Assembly (NCBI GenBank): GCA_002435715.1
Contig: DISD01000026.1
Coordinates: forward strand, 1-5,971
Length of the DNA stretch: 5,971 bases
Origin: Rhodospirillaceae bacterium UBA6219
GTDB taxonomy: Bacteria; Pseudomonadota; Alphaproteobacteria; Rhodospirillales; Magnetospirillaceae
Direction: 5' to 3'
Translations under genes and position numbers: made by a program
The notes under the pieces: generated by a model
The model's input: the letters and a program-made list of their open reading frames with translations, nothing else
The model's database searches: none
Told to the model about the DNA's origin: nothing
Part shown: positions 1-5,971 of the stretch, piece after piece
Position numbering within the stretch: position 1 is the stretch's first letter
How the letters are laid out: every line of letters begins with the position of its first letter

Positions 1-443
1 CCATCGAGGCGGCCCGCGCCGGCGATGCCGGCAAGGGGTTCGCCGTGGTCGCTGGCGAAGTGAAGTCGCTGGCCAACCAGACAGCCAAGGCCACCGAGGA
101 AATCACCACCCAGATTTCCTCGGTTCAGGCCGCGACCCGGGATGCGGTCGGCGCCATTGGCACCATCGTCGGCCGTATCACCGAAATCAACCAGATCGCC
201 AGCGCCATCGCCGCGGCGGTCGAGGAACAATCGGCGGCGACGGTGGAAATCGCCCGCAACATCCAACAAGCCGCCGCCGGCACCCAGGAAGTGTCGTCCA
301 GCATCGGCGGCGTCAGCCAGGCGGCGTCGGAGACCGGCATGGCCGCCGAACAGGTCCTGGACGTGGCCCGTTCCCTGGCCCGCGAGGCCGACGAGTTGAA
401 GGGATTGATCGGCCGTTTCCTGACGAACGTCAAAGCCGCCTGA
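1..443 (+). CDS. Methyl-accepting chemotaxis protein, C-terminal signalling domain (5' end outside window)
   Basis: This is the last 146 residues of a chemoreceptor, in the frame whose first complete codon begins at base 3 and ending at the TGA at 441-443. The first residues, IEAARAGDAGKGFAVVAGEV, are the highly conserved hairpin tip of the MCP cytoplasmic domain, which contacts CheA and CheW. The rest is the returning arm of the antiparallel coiled coil: Ala-, Glu- and Gln-rich heptads including AAAVEEQSAATVEIARNIQQ, typical of alphaproteobacterial receptors, where methylatable Glu/Gln pairs are expected. It ends in FLTNVKAA with no NWETF-type pentapeptide, so direct tethering of CheR/CheB by that route is not indicated. 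The sensor domain, membrane segments and start are outside the window, so ligand and location cannot be told. The family call is near certain; the specific receptor is unknown. Confidence 0.96.
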   Translation, partial: IEAARAGDAGKGFAVVAGEVKSLANQTAKATEEITTQISSVQAATRDAVGAIGTIVGRITEINQIASAIAAAVEEQSAATVEIARNIQQAAAGTQEVSSSIGGVSQAASETGMAAEQVLDVARSLAREADELKGLIGRFLTNVKAA

Positions 444-449
444 TCCGTT

Positions 450-492
450 CCCCGCGTCGGCGGTCAAGGTGCCGACGGCGCGGGGCGCCTTT
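450..492 (+). terminator. Candidate intrinsic terminator after the chemoreceptor gene
   Basis: A GC-rich inverted repeat starts seven bases after the chemoreceptor stop. CCCCGCGTCGGC (450-461) pairs with GCCGA (471-475) and CGCGGGG (479-485), giving 12 base pairs with a three-base bulge (476-478) and a nine-base loop. The following T tract is weak, only TTT at 490-492, so termination may be partial or the hairpin may mainly protect the mRNA end. Its position between a finished gene and the next transcription unit supports the call. Confidence 0.5.
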
Positions 493-566
493 GCCTAAAA
501 AGCTGTCGCATCTGAAACCTTGGCGCGCTAGAAAGGTTGCCTTCCGTTCCGCCGAGATCAGGGAAA

Positions 567-570
567 GTGA
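567..570 (+). promoter_or_regulatory. Weak ribosome-binding sequence choosing the ATG at 579
   Basis: GTGA at 567-570, eight bases before the ATG, matches the 3' part of the consensus AAAGGAGGTGA, and GGGAAA just upstream adds purines. Two in-frame alternatives fit worse. For TTG at 537, the purine run AGAAAGG touches the start codon with no spacing. For GTG at 567, AGGGA lies only two bases away. Similarity to AlaC also begins just after the ATG at 579. Confidence 0.4.
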
Positions 571-578
571 CTGGCGTC

Positions 579-1808
579 ATGAGCACCGAGCAGGAATTCC
601 ACCGCATCAAGCGGTTGCCGCCTTACGTCTTCGCCGAAGTCAACGCCATGAAGGCGCGAGCCCGCGCCGCCGGCGAGGACATCATCGATTTCGGCATGGG
701 CAATCCCGACCAGCCGACCCCCGCCCATATCGTCGAAAAGCTGGTGGAAGCCGCCCGCAATCCGCGGGCCCATCGCTATTCCATGAGCCGTGGCATCCCC
801 GGCCTCAGGAAGGCTTTGTGCGCCTATTACCAGCGCCGCTTCAACGTCGATCTGGACATGGAAAGCGAATGCATCGTCACCTTGGGGTCCAAGGAAGGCT
901 TGGCCAATCTGGCCAATGCCATCACCAGCCCCGGTGACGTGGTGCTGGTGCCCAATCCCAGCTATCCCATCCATCCCTATGGTTTCATCATCGCCGGCGG
1001 TTCGTGCCGCTATGTGCCGGTGACCCCGGATGCCGATTTCCTGCGTGCGCTGGATCGGGCCGTCCGCCATTCGGTGCCCAAGCCCATCGCCTTGGTGCTG
1101 AATTATCCCAGCAATCCGACGGCGCTGCTGGCCAATCTGGATTTCTATGGTCAGGTGGTGGATTTCTGCCGCCATCACGGCATCTGGATCCTGTCCGACC
1201 TGGCTTATTCGGAAATCTATTTCGACGTGGCGCCGCCGCCGTCGATCCTGCAGGTTCCCGGCGCCAAGGATATCGCGGTGGAATTCACCTCCATGTCCAA
1301 GACCTACAACATGCCGGGCTGGCGCATCGGTTTCGCCGCCGGCAACAAAAAGCTGATCGCCGCCTTGGGCCGCATCAAGTCGTATTTGGATTATGGCGCC
1401 TTCACCCCCATCCAGGTGGCGGCCACCGCCGCGCTGAACGGTCCCCAGGATTGCGTCGAAGATATTCGCCAATTGTACAAGGGCCGTCGCGACGCCTTGA
1501 TCGAGGGTCTGCACGCCGCCGGTTGGGATGTCCCCAGCCCGCCGGCCACCATGTTCGCCTGGGCCCCCATTCCGCCGGCCTTCGCCCATTTGGGGTCCTT
1601 GGAATTTTCCAAGCTGTTGATGCGCGAAGCCCAGGTGGCGGTGGCGCCGGGCATCGGTTTCGGCGAATACGGCGACAATTTCGTCCGCATCGGATTGGTG
1701 GAAAACACCCAACGGACCCGCCAGGCGGTCCGCAACATCAAGTCCTTCCTGGGCAATTATGACAAGGTCCTGGAAGAATCGGAAAAGCAACGCGCGGTGA
1801 AAGTCTGA
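579..1808 (+). CDS. alaC: AlaC-type PLP aminotransferase (glutamate-pyruvate / alanine transaminase family)
   Basis: A 409-residue cytosolic fold-type I PLP aminotransferase closely resembling E. coli AlaC (YfdZ) from memory: shared stretches include RLPPYVF near the N terminus, GEDIIDF.MGNPD, YS.SRGIPGLR, TLGSKEGLA, VPNPSYPIH, SNPTA, NM.GWRIGF and AVAPGIGFG-YGD. By aspartate-aminotransferase logic, Lys241 (in SMSKTYN) forms the Schiff base, Asn179 (SNPT), Asp207 and Tyr210 (SDLAY) hold the cofactor ring, Arg249 (GWR) holds its phosphate and Arg370 (FVRIG) the substrate carboxylate. All are present, so the enzyme should be active. AlaC makes alanine from pyruvate with glutamate as amino donor. 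Relatives are often labelled LL-diaminopimelate aminotransferase, and close similarity does not exclude other substrates. The stop overlaps the next start in TGATG, implying translational coupling to homoserine dehydrogenase. Family very sure, substrate less so. Confidence 0.9.
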   Translation: MSTEQEFHRIKRLPPYVFAEVNAMKARARAAGEDIIDFGMGNPDQPTPAHIVEKLVEAARNPRAHRYSMSRGIPGLRKALCAYYQRRFNVDLDMESECIVTLGSKEGLANLANAITSPGDVVLVPNPSYPIHPYGFIIAGGSCRYVPVTPDADFLRALDRAVRHSVPKPIALVLNYPSNPTALLANLDFYGQVVDFCRHHGIWILSDLAYSEIYFDVAPPPSILQVPGAKDIAVEFTSMSKTYNMPGWRIGFAAGNKKLIAALGRIKSYLDYGAFTPIQVAATAALNGPQDCVEDIRQLYKGRRDALIEGLHAAGWDVPSPPATMFAWAPIPPAFAHLGSLEFSKLLMREAQVAVAPGIGFGEYGDNFVRIGLVENTQRTRQAVRNIKSFLGNYDKVLEESEKQRAVKV

Positions 1809-3100
1809 TGAAAGCCTTGAAGATTGCTGTTGCCGGCCTGGGTACCGTGGGTGCCGGCTTGGTCAAGTTGTTGGCCGACAATGCCGGCCCCATCGCCGCC
1901 CGTGCCGGTGTTCCGGTTCAAGTGACCGCCGTTTCCGCCCGTGACCGCAGCCGCGATCGCGGCGTCGGCATCGGTGCCGATATCGCCTGGTATGACGACG
2001 CCGTGCAGATGGCGGCCGAAGCCGACGTGGATTTGGTGGTGGAAGTCATCGGCGGTTCGGAAGGTGTGGCCCGCCAAGTGGTGGAAACCGCCCTCGGCCG
2101 TGGTCTGCATGTGGTCACCGCCAACAAGGCGCTGCTGGCCCATCATGGTGTCGCCTTGGCCCAAAATGCCGAGGCCAAGGGCGTGGCCCTGGGCTACGAG
2201 GCGGCGGTGGCCGGCGGCATCCCCATCATCAAGGCGCTGAAGGAAGGTTTGGCCGGCAACACGCTCAACCGCGTCACCGGCATCCTGAACGGCACCTGCA
2301 ACTATATCCTGACCACCATGCGCGAACAGGGCCGCGACTTCGCCGACGTGTTGGCCGAGGCGCAGGAACTGGGATACGCCGAAGCCGATCCCAGCTTCGA
2401 CATCGACGGTGTCGACGCCGCCCACAAGCTGTGCATCCTGACCAGCCTGGCTTTCGCCACCCCGGTGGATTTCGCCTCGATGTATGTGGAAGGCATCCGC
2501 CACGTCTCGGCGGTGGACATCGATTTCGCCGAGAAGCTGGGCTATCGCATCAAGCTTTTGGGCATTGCCCAGGCCACCGACCATGGCATCGAGCAACGGG
2601 TCCATCCCTGCATGGTGCCGGCCTCGGCCCCCATCGCCAAGGTGGACGGGGTGTTCAACGCCGTGGTCGCCGAAGGCGATTTCGTCGGCCGTTCCATCTA
2701 TGAAGGCCGCGGCGCCGGCGCCGGCCCCACCGCCTCCGCCGTGGCCGCCGACATCATCGACATCGCGCGCGGCAATCGTTCGCCCATCTTCGGTGTGCCC
2801 GTCGCCGCCCTGCAGGCCCAGCCGGTCGCCGCCATGGAGCGTCGTCAGGGGGCTTATTACATGCGCCTGATGGTGCTGGACCGTCCCGGCGTTCTGGCCG
2901 ATGTCGCCCAGGCGTTGCGGGCCGAAGGCGTGTCGGTGGAACAGATGATCCAGCCGGGCCGGGCGCCGGGCGAGACCGTGCCGATGGTGATGACGCTTCA
3001 CGACACCGAGGAAGCCGCCATGAACCGGGCGGTGGACCGCATCAAGGCGTTGGACGCGGTGGTGGAACCGCCGCGTCTGATCCGCATCGAAGATATGTAA
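1808..3100 (+). CDS. hom: Homoserine dehydrogenase with C-terminal ACT domain
   Basis: A 430-residue enzyme reducing aspartate semialdehyde to homoserine, the branch point to threonine, isoleucine and methionine. Residues 5-15 form the Rossmann start with GLGTVG (Gly10, Gly12, Gly15). ANK at 105-107 supplies the conserved Lys107 of the cofactor/catalytic site. NGTCNYIL at 161-168 is the family substrate loop. Residues 185-207 match the homoserine dehydrogenase signature exactly (A-x3-G-Y-A-x2-D-P-x2-D-I-x-G-x-D-x3-K). Glu192, Asp198, Asp203 and Lys207 align by spacing with yeast Glu208, Asp214, Asp219 and Lys223. Residues from about 350 to the end are an ACT domain (YYMRLMVLDRPGVLADVAQAL), implying allosteric feedback, probably by threonine. 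It is a monofunctional form with no aspartokinase fused. A GGTGA seven bases before the ATG plus the one-base overlap with alaC supports coupled translation. No leader peptide or attenuator is visible. Confidence 0.97.
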   Translation: MKALKIAVAGLGTVGAGLVKLLADNAGPIAARAGVPVQVTAVSARDRSRDRGVGIGADIAWYDDAVQMAAEADVDLVVEVIGGSEGVARQVVETALGRGLHVVTANKALLAHHGVALAQNAEAKGVALGYEAAVAGGIPIIKALKEGLAGNTLNRVTGILNGTCNYILTTMREQGRDFADVLAEAQELGYAEADPSFDIDGVDAAHKLCILTSLAFATPVDFASMYVEGIRHVSAVDIDFAEKLGYRIKLLGIAQATDHGIEQRVHPCMVPASAPIAKVDGVFNAVVAEGDFVGRSIYEGRGAGAGPTASAVAADIIDIARGNRSPIFGVPVAALQAQPVAAMERRQGAYYMRLMVLDRPGVLADVAQALRAEGVSVEQMIQPGRAPGETVPMVMTLHDTEEAAMNRAVDRIKALDAVVEPPRLIRIEDM

Positions 3101-3125
3101 AGACGCCAAAGGCAGGACCGTCCTC

Positions 3126-4109
3126 ATGCCCAATCGTGTTTTCGTGCCGCCGCCGCACGCTCTGGACCGCAATCTGGCCCTGGAAGTGGTGCGGGTTACC
3201 GAAGCCAGCGCCCTGGCCGCCTCGCGCTTCGTTGGGCGTGGTGACGAAAAGGCCGCCGACGAAGCGGCGACCGACGCCATGATCCAGGCGCTGAACAGCT
3301 TGTCCATGGCCGGCAAGGTCATCAATGGCGGTGGTCTGACCCTGGGGCAAAACGTCGGTACCGGCACCGGTCCCAAGGTGGACATCGTGTTGACCGCCAT
3401 CGAAGGGGCGACCATCTGCGCCAAGGGCGGCCACAACGCCATTTCGGTGATCGCCGCCACCGAGGAAGGCTCGTTCCTGCATGTGCCCGATGGCGTCTAC
3501 ATGGAAAAGCTGGCGGTGGGTCCGGGCTTGCCCCAGGGCGTCATCGACCTGACGGTCAGCCCGGAAGACAATCTGATCAATGTCGCCGCCGCCAAGGGCG
3601 TGTCGGTGGCCGATTTGACCGTGTGCATGCTGGACCGGCCGCGCCATGGCGATTTGCTGGGCCGCATCTACGAAGCCGGGGCGCGGGTGGTGCTGATCGA
3701 TGACGGCGACGTCTCGGGCGCCATCGCCGTCGGCTTGCCGCAGACCGGCATCGACCTATACATGGGCTCGGGCGGCGCCGCCGAGGGTGTGCTGGCCGCC
3801 GCCGGCTTGAAATGCCTGGGCGGCCAGATGCAAGGGCGGCTGATCCTGCGCGGCGAAGACGACCGCGCCAAGGCCCGCGCCGCCGGCCTGAAGGATCCCC
3901 ACGCGGTGTGGTCCATCGTCGACATGGTCAAGGGCGAGGTGATGTTCGCCGCCACCGGCATCACCGACGGCAATCTATTGGACGGTATCCGCCTGCGTCC
4001 GGGCGGCGCCACCAGCCATTCCCTGGTCATGCGTTCGGCCACCGGCACGCTGCGCACCATGACGTCCTTGCACGATTTCACCCGTCACGCCCAATTGCAT
4101 CGGGACTAG
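3126..4109 (+). CDS. glpX: GlpX-family (class II fructose-1,6-bisphosphatase-like) protein with altered active site
   Basis: A 327-residue member of the GlpX family, which normally hydrolyses fructose-1,6-bisphosphate in gluconeogenesis (some members also act on sedoheptulose-1,7-bisphosphate). Conserved are RVTEASALAASRFVGRGD (23-40), the metal Asp45, Tyr125 in YMEK, RPRH (171-174), DDGDV (192-196), the GGAAEG loop with Glu220, and MFAATGITDGNLLDGI (273-288). Compared with E. coli GlpX recalled from memory, the GEGExDEAPM metal loop is absent: residues 63-80 read GKVINGGGLTLGQNVGTG, about seven shorter and lacking the Glu57 equivalent. DPIEGT is replaced by TAIEGA (90-95), losing Asp85 and the catalytic Thr90 while keeping Glu88 (here Glu93). 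The frame is intact and codon use resembles the neighbours, so it is not a simple pseudogene. GGCAGGA lies eight bases before the ATG; recJ follows after three bases. Family certain; phosphatase activity doubtful. The symbol denotes family, not proven function. Confidence 0.88.
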   Translation: MPNRVFVPPPHALDRNLALEVVRVTEASALAASRFVGRGDEKAADEAATDAMIQALNSLSMAGKVINGGGLTLGQNVGTGTGPKVDIVLTAIEGATICAKGGHNAISVIAATEEGSFLHVPDGVYMEKLAVGPGLPQGVIDLTVSPEDNLINVAAAKGVSVADLTVCMLDRPRHGDLLGRIYEAGARVVLIDDGDVSGAIAVGLPQTGIDLYMGSGGAAEGVLAAAGLKCLGGQMQGRLILRGEDDRAKARAAGLKDPHAVWSIVDMVKGEVMFAATGITDGNLLDGIRLRPGGATSHSLVMRSATGTLRTMTSLHDFTRHAQLHRD

Positions 4110-4112
4110 CGT

Positions 4113-5885
4113 ATGGACAATCCGGCTTTCCTTGGCGTCGAACGTTCCCTGACCGGCCGACGTTGGCAGGAAGCCGGTGGGGACGAGCGTCTGGCCCTGA
4201 CCCTGTCCCAGCGTCTGACCCTGCCGGAAGTGGTGGGGCGGGTGCTGGCGGCGCGCGGCATCGGCCTGGATCAGGCGGAAAGCTTTCTGGCGCCGACTTT
4301 GCGTGACCTGTTGCCCGATCCCAGCCACCTGCGCGACATGGACAAGGCGGCCGGCCGGGTGGCGCAAGCGGTGATGGAGGGCGAACCGGTCGGCATCTTC
4401 GGCGATTACGACGTGGACGGGGCGACGTCCTCGGCGCTGCTGGCCATTTTCCTGAAAGCCGCCGGCGGCACGCCGTTGGTCCACATTCCCGACCGTATGG
4501 CCGAAGGATACGGCCCCAACCTGCCGGCGCTGATCAAGCTGGCGGGGCAGGGGGCACGGGTGGTGGTGACGGTGGATTGCGGCACCACCGCTTTCGATCC
4601 GCTGGAAGGGGCGGCCGAAGCCGGCATCCAGGTGGTGGTGGTCGACCACCACGAAGCCGAGCCGGAACTGCCCCGGGCCTATGCGGTGGTCAACCCCAAG
4701 CGCCTGGACGACGACAGCCCGCACGGCCATCTGGCCGCCGTCGGCGTCACCTTCCTGCTGGTGGTGGCGGTCAACCGGGCGCTGAAACAGGCCGGCTGGT
4801 ACGGCCCGACCCGTCCGGCCCCCGATCTGATGCAGTGGCTGGATGTGGTGGCCCTGGGCACGGTATGCGACGTGGTGCCGCTGGTGGGCGTCAACCGCGC
4901 TTTGGTGACCCAGGGGCTGAAGGTGATGGCCAAGCGGGCCAATGTGGGGCTGTCGGCGCTTTCCGACGTGGCCGGCATCAAGGAACGCCCCGACGCCTAT
5001 CATCTGGGCTATCTGTTGGGGCCGCGGGTCAATGCCGGCGGCCGCGTCGGCCGGTCGGAACTGGGGTCGCGGCTGCTGTCGACCAAAGATCCGCTGGAAG
5101 CCGCCGACATCGCCCGCCAATTGGACGGCTACAACAAGGAACGCCAGGAAATCGAAGCCGCGGTGCTGCTGGAAGCCATCGAACAGGTGGAAGGCCGCGC
5201 CGATGACGGTCTGCCGCTGGTGCTGGCGGCGGGTGAGAACTGGCATCCCGGCGTCATCGGCATCGTCGCCGGCCGGCTGAAGGAACGTTACGGCCGTCCG
5301 GCCTGTGTGGTCGCCCTGGACGGCGACGAGGGCAAGGGCTCGGGCCGCTCGGTCACCGGATTGGATTTGGGCTGTGCGGTCATCGCAGCGCGTCAGCAGG
5401 GGCTGTTGAAGGCCGGGGGGGGGCATGCCATGGCGGCGGGCTTCACCGTCGCCCGTGATCGCCTGGACGAGTTCAAGGCCTTTTTGGCCGAACGCCTGTC
5501 GGCCCAGCTGAGCGGCGAATTGGTGCCGGTGCTGGAACTGGACGGCGCCATCGACGCTGCCGGGGCCAGTCTGGCGCTGGTCGAAACCCTGAAACAGCTG
5601 GGTCCCTTCGGCGCTGGGAACCCGGAACCGCGCTTCGCCATTTCCAACGCCCGGGTGGTGAAATCCGACGTGGTCGGCCAGGGCCATATCCGCGTCATCG
5701 CCCAAGGATCGGGTGGACAGCGGCTGAAAGCCATCGCCTTTCGCGCCGCCGACGCTGAAATGGGCCATGCGCTGCTGGCCGGCCAAGGCCAGACCTTCCA
5801 TCTGGCCGGCACGCTTCGGGTGGATTCTTGGCAGGGCAATGACGCGGTTCAGTTGATCATCGACGACGCCGCTTTGGCCCGCTGA
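4113..5885 (+). CDS. recJ: Single-stranded-DNA-specific 5'-3' exonuclease RecJ
   Basis: A 590-residue full-length RecJ, the DHH/DHHA1-family nuclease that degrades 5'-ended single strands in RecF-pathway recombination, mismatch repair and base-excision repair, in the cytoplasm. DHH domain: GDYDVDG (97-103), with metal-ligand Asp98, Asp100 and Asp102; TVDCG (153-157) with Asp155; DHH (178-180); and GTVCDVVPL (249-257) with Asp253. DHHA1 domain: NAGGRVGRSELG (307-318), NWHPGVIGIVAGRLKERYG (376-394), GSGRSV (409-414) and GGGHAMAAGF (435-444). A C-terminal OB-like region follows from about 475, with QLGPFGAGNPEP (495-506) and the final LAGTLRVDSWQG segment. All catalytic motifs are intact. The ATG lies three bases after the preceding stop with GGGA seven bases upstream, so it should be co-transcribed and perhaps coupled. 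The GGGH motif is encoded by nine consecutive G's, a slippage-prone site. Confidence 0.98.
   Translation: MDNPAFLGVERSLTGRRWQEAGGDERLALTLSQRLTLPEVVGRVLAARGIGLDQAESFLAPTLRDLLPDPSHLRDMDKAAGRVAQAVMEGEPVGIFGDYDVDGATSSALLAIFLKAAGGTPLVHIPDRMAEGYGPNLPALIKLAGQGARVVVTVDCGTTAFDPLEGAAEAGIQVVVVDHHEAEPELPRAYAVVNPKRLDDDSPHGHLAAVGVTFLLVVAVNRALKQAGWYGPTRPAPDLMQWLDVVALGTVCDVVPLVGVNRALVTQGLKVMAKRANVGLSALSDVAGIKERPDAYHLGYLLGPRVNAGGRVGRSELGSRLLSTKDPLEAADIARQLDGYNKERQEIEAAVLLEAIEQVEGRADDGLPLVLAAGENWHPGVIGIVAGRLKERYGRPACVVALDGDEGKGSGRSVTGLDLGCAVIAARQQGLLKAGGGHAMAAGFTVARDRLDEFKAFLAERLSAQLSGELVPVLELDGAIDAAGASLALVETLKQLGPFGAGNPEPRFAISNARVVKSDVVGQGHIRVIAQGSGGQRLKAIAFRAADAEMGHALLAGQGQTFHLAGTLRVDSWQGNDAVQLIIDDAALAR
5415..5423 (+). 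repeat. G9 homopolymer inside recJ
   Basis: Nine consecutive G's encode exactly three Gly codons (GGG, residues 435-437) of the conserved GGGHAMAAGF motif in the RecJ DHHA1 domain. A single-base change in tract length would truncate the protein before its nucleic-acid-binding C-terminal region. No function is claimed for the tract itself. Confidence 0.9.
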
Positions 5886-5892
5886 AATGCCC

Positions 5893-5945
5893 GTGAAAAA
5901 AAATTGAAAAAGCCGCTTGACCAAGGGGAACGTCCCCGCTAAAAG
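5893..5945 (+). promoter_or_regulatory. Strong sigma70-type promoter with UP-like A tracts, directed out of the window
   Basis: TTGACC (5917-5922, five of six to TTGACA) and TAAAAG (5940-5945, four of six to TATAAT) are separated by an ideal 17 bases. This predicts a transcription start near 5952. Immediately upstream, A8 (5896-5903) and A5 (5907-5911) fall where an UP element binds the RNA-polymerase alpha subunits. This composition stands out sharply from the GC-rich surroundings. The region starts after the recJ stop and no start codon follows in the window, so the target lies downstream. UP-type promoters commonly serve rRNA or tRNA genes, so a stable RNA is the best guess, but no RNA sequence is visible here. 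Confidence 0.65.
5925..5937. repeat. Inverted repeat in the promoter spacer
   Basis: GGGGA-ACG-TCCCC is a perfect five-base-pair inverted repeat with a three-base centre, lying wholly between the -35 and -10 hexamers of the promoter at the window end. The placement would suit an operator, since a bound protein would block RNA polymerase. It may instead be chance in GC-rich DNA; nothing identifies a regulator. Confidence 0.45.
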
Positions 5946-5970
5946 ATCGCCCTCACCTCGCGACGTCCCC
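5930..5970 (+). repeat. Direct repeat ACGTCCCC, two copies 33 bases apart
   Basis: ACGTCCCC occurs at 5930-5937 (the right half of the spacer palindrome) and again at 5963-5970, just past the predicted transcription start. The 33-base period is close to three helical turns, which would put both copies on one face of the DNA. With only two eight-base copies and the window ending straight after, this is a weak observation. Confidence 0.35.
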
Positions 5971-5971
5971 A

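Noticed and set aside
491..518. Possible promoter for alaC (TTGCCT with TGAAAC)
   Set aside because: The -10 match is only three of six at a 16-base spacing, and TTGCCT overlaps the terminator T tract. Too weak to list.
537..578. N-terminal extension of AlaC from TTG 537 or GTG 567
   Set aside because: Purine-rich sequences touch or nearly touch those start codons, and the extra residues have no counterpart in AlaC. ATG 579 is preferred.
558..1790. Long open frame on the minus strand opposite alaC
   Set aside because: Its protein is a His/Gly/Gln-rich low-complexity string with no recognisable motif. It mirrors the codon bias of the + strand gene, which has full AlaC motifs.
3300..3400. Frameshift or sequencing error explaining the altered GlpX motifs
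   Set aside because: The other forward frames here contain stops or do not encode GEGE/DEAPM or DPxEGT, and flanking conserved segments stay in one frame. Substitution plus in-frame shortening fits better.
1757..3460. Long minus-strand open frame opposite hom and the start of glpX
   Set aside because: It crosses two well-supported + strand genes, is rich in His and Gly, and has no family resemblance; it is a shadow of GC-rich codon use.
3975..5924. 649-residue minus-strand open frame opposite recJ
   Set aside because: Although longer than recJ itself, it has only Gln/His/Gly-rich composition and no motif, while recJ shows every DHH and DHHA1 motif. It also runs through the downstream promoter.
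5896..5937. Minus-strand terminator using the GGGGA/TCCCC hairpin and the A tracts read as T runs
   Set aside because: On the minus strand the hairpin ends 13 bases before the first T run, too far for an intrinsic terminator. The promoter reading explains both elements better.

Overview
The window looks like chromosomal core DNA from a high-GC alphaproteobacterium, probably a Rhodospirillales member close to Magnetospirillum. This is inferred from protein resemblance, codon use and the gene order aminotransferase - homoserine dehydrogenase - glpX - recJ. No database search was run, so the genus is tentative. All genes read on the + strand, and no mobile element, CRISPR array, tRNA or rRNA is visible.

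Layout. Positions 1-443 hold the C-terminal signalling half of a methyl-accepting chemotaxis protein, cut by the window edge and followed by a hairpin that may be its terminator (450-492). After a 135-base gap comes a tightly packed run of four genes: an AlaC-type aminotransferase (579-1808), homoserine dehydrogenase (1808-3100, overlapping by one base), a GlpX-family protein (3126-4109) and the single-strand exonuclease RecJ (4113-5885). The junctions are a TGATG overlap, a 25-base gap and a 3-base gap, so the four are very probably one transcription unit. The last 86 bases have no gene but carry a convincing promoter (A-tract UP-like region, TTGACC, 17-base spacer, TAAAAG) aimed at something beyond the window, plausibly a stable RNA.

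How the genes fit together. AlaC (pyruvate/alanine and glutamate transamination) and homoserine dehydrogenase (branch point to threonine, methionine and isoleucine) are both amino-acid metabolism. GlpX would normally add the fructose-1,6-bisphosphatase step of gluconeogenesis, and RecJ is a DNA-repair nuclease. Co-transcription looks historical rather than a single pathway.

The one real surprise is the GlpX protein. Its frame is intact and the fold-level sequence is well kept, but the metal-binding GEGExDEAPM loop is replaced and shortened by about seven residues, and the catalytic DPxEGT motif reads TAIEGA. It is likely a pseudoenzyme or a family member with changed chemistry, so automatic annotation as a working fructose-1,6-bisphosphatase should be doubted. 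Lesser points are a G9 run inside an essential RecJ motif, and a palindrome plus a 33-base-spaced direct repeat at the downstream promoter. I saw no wholly new multi-gene system.
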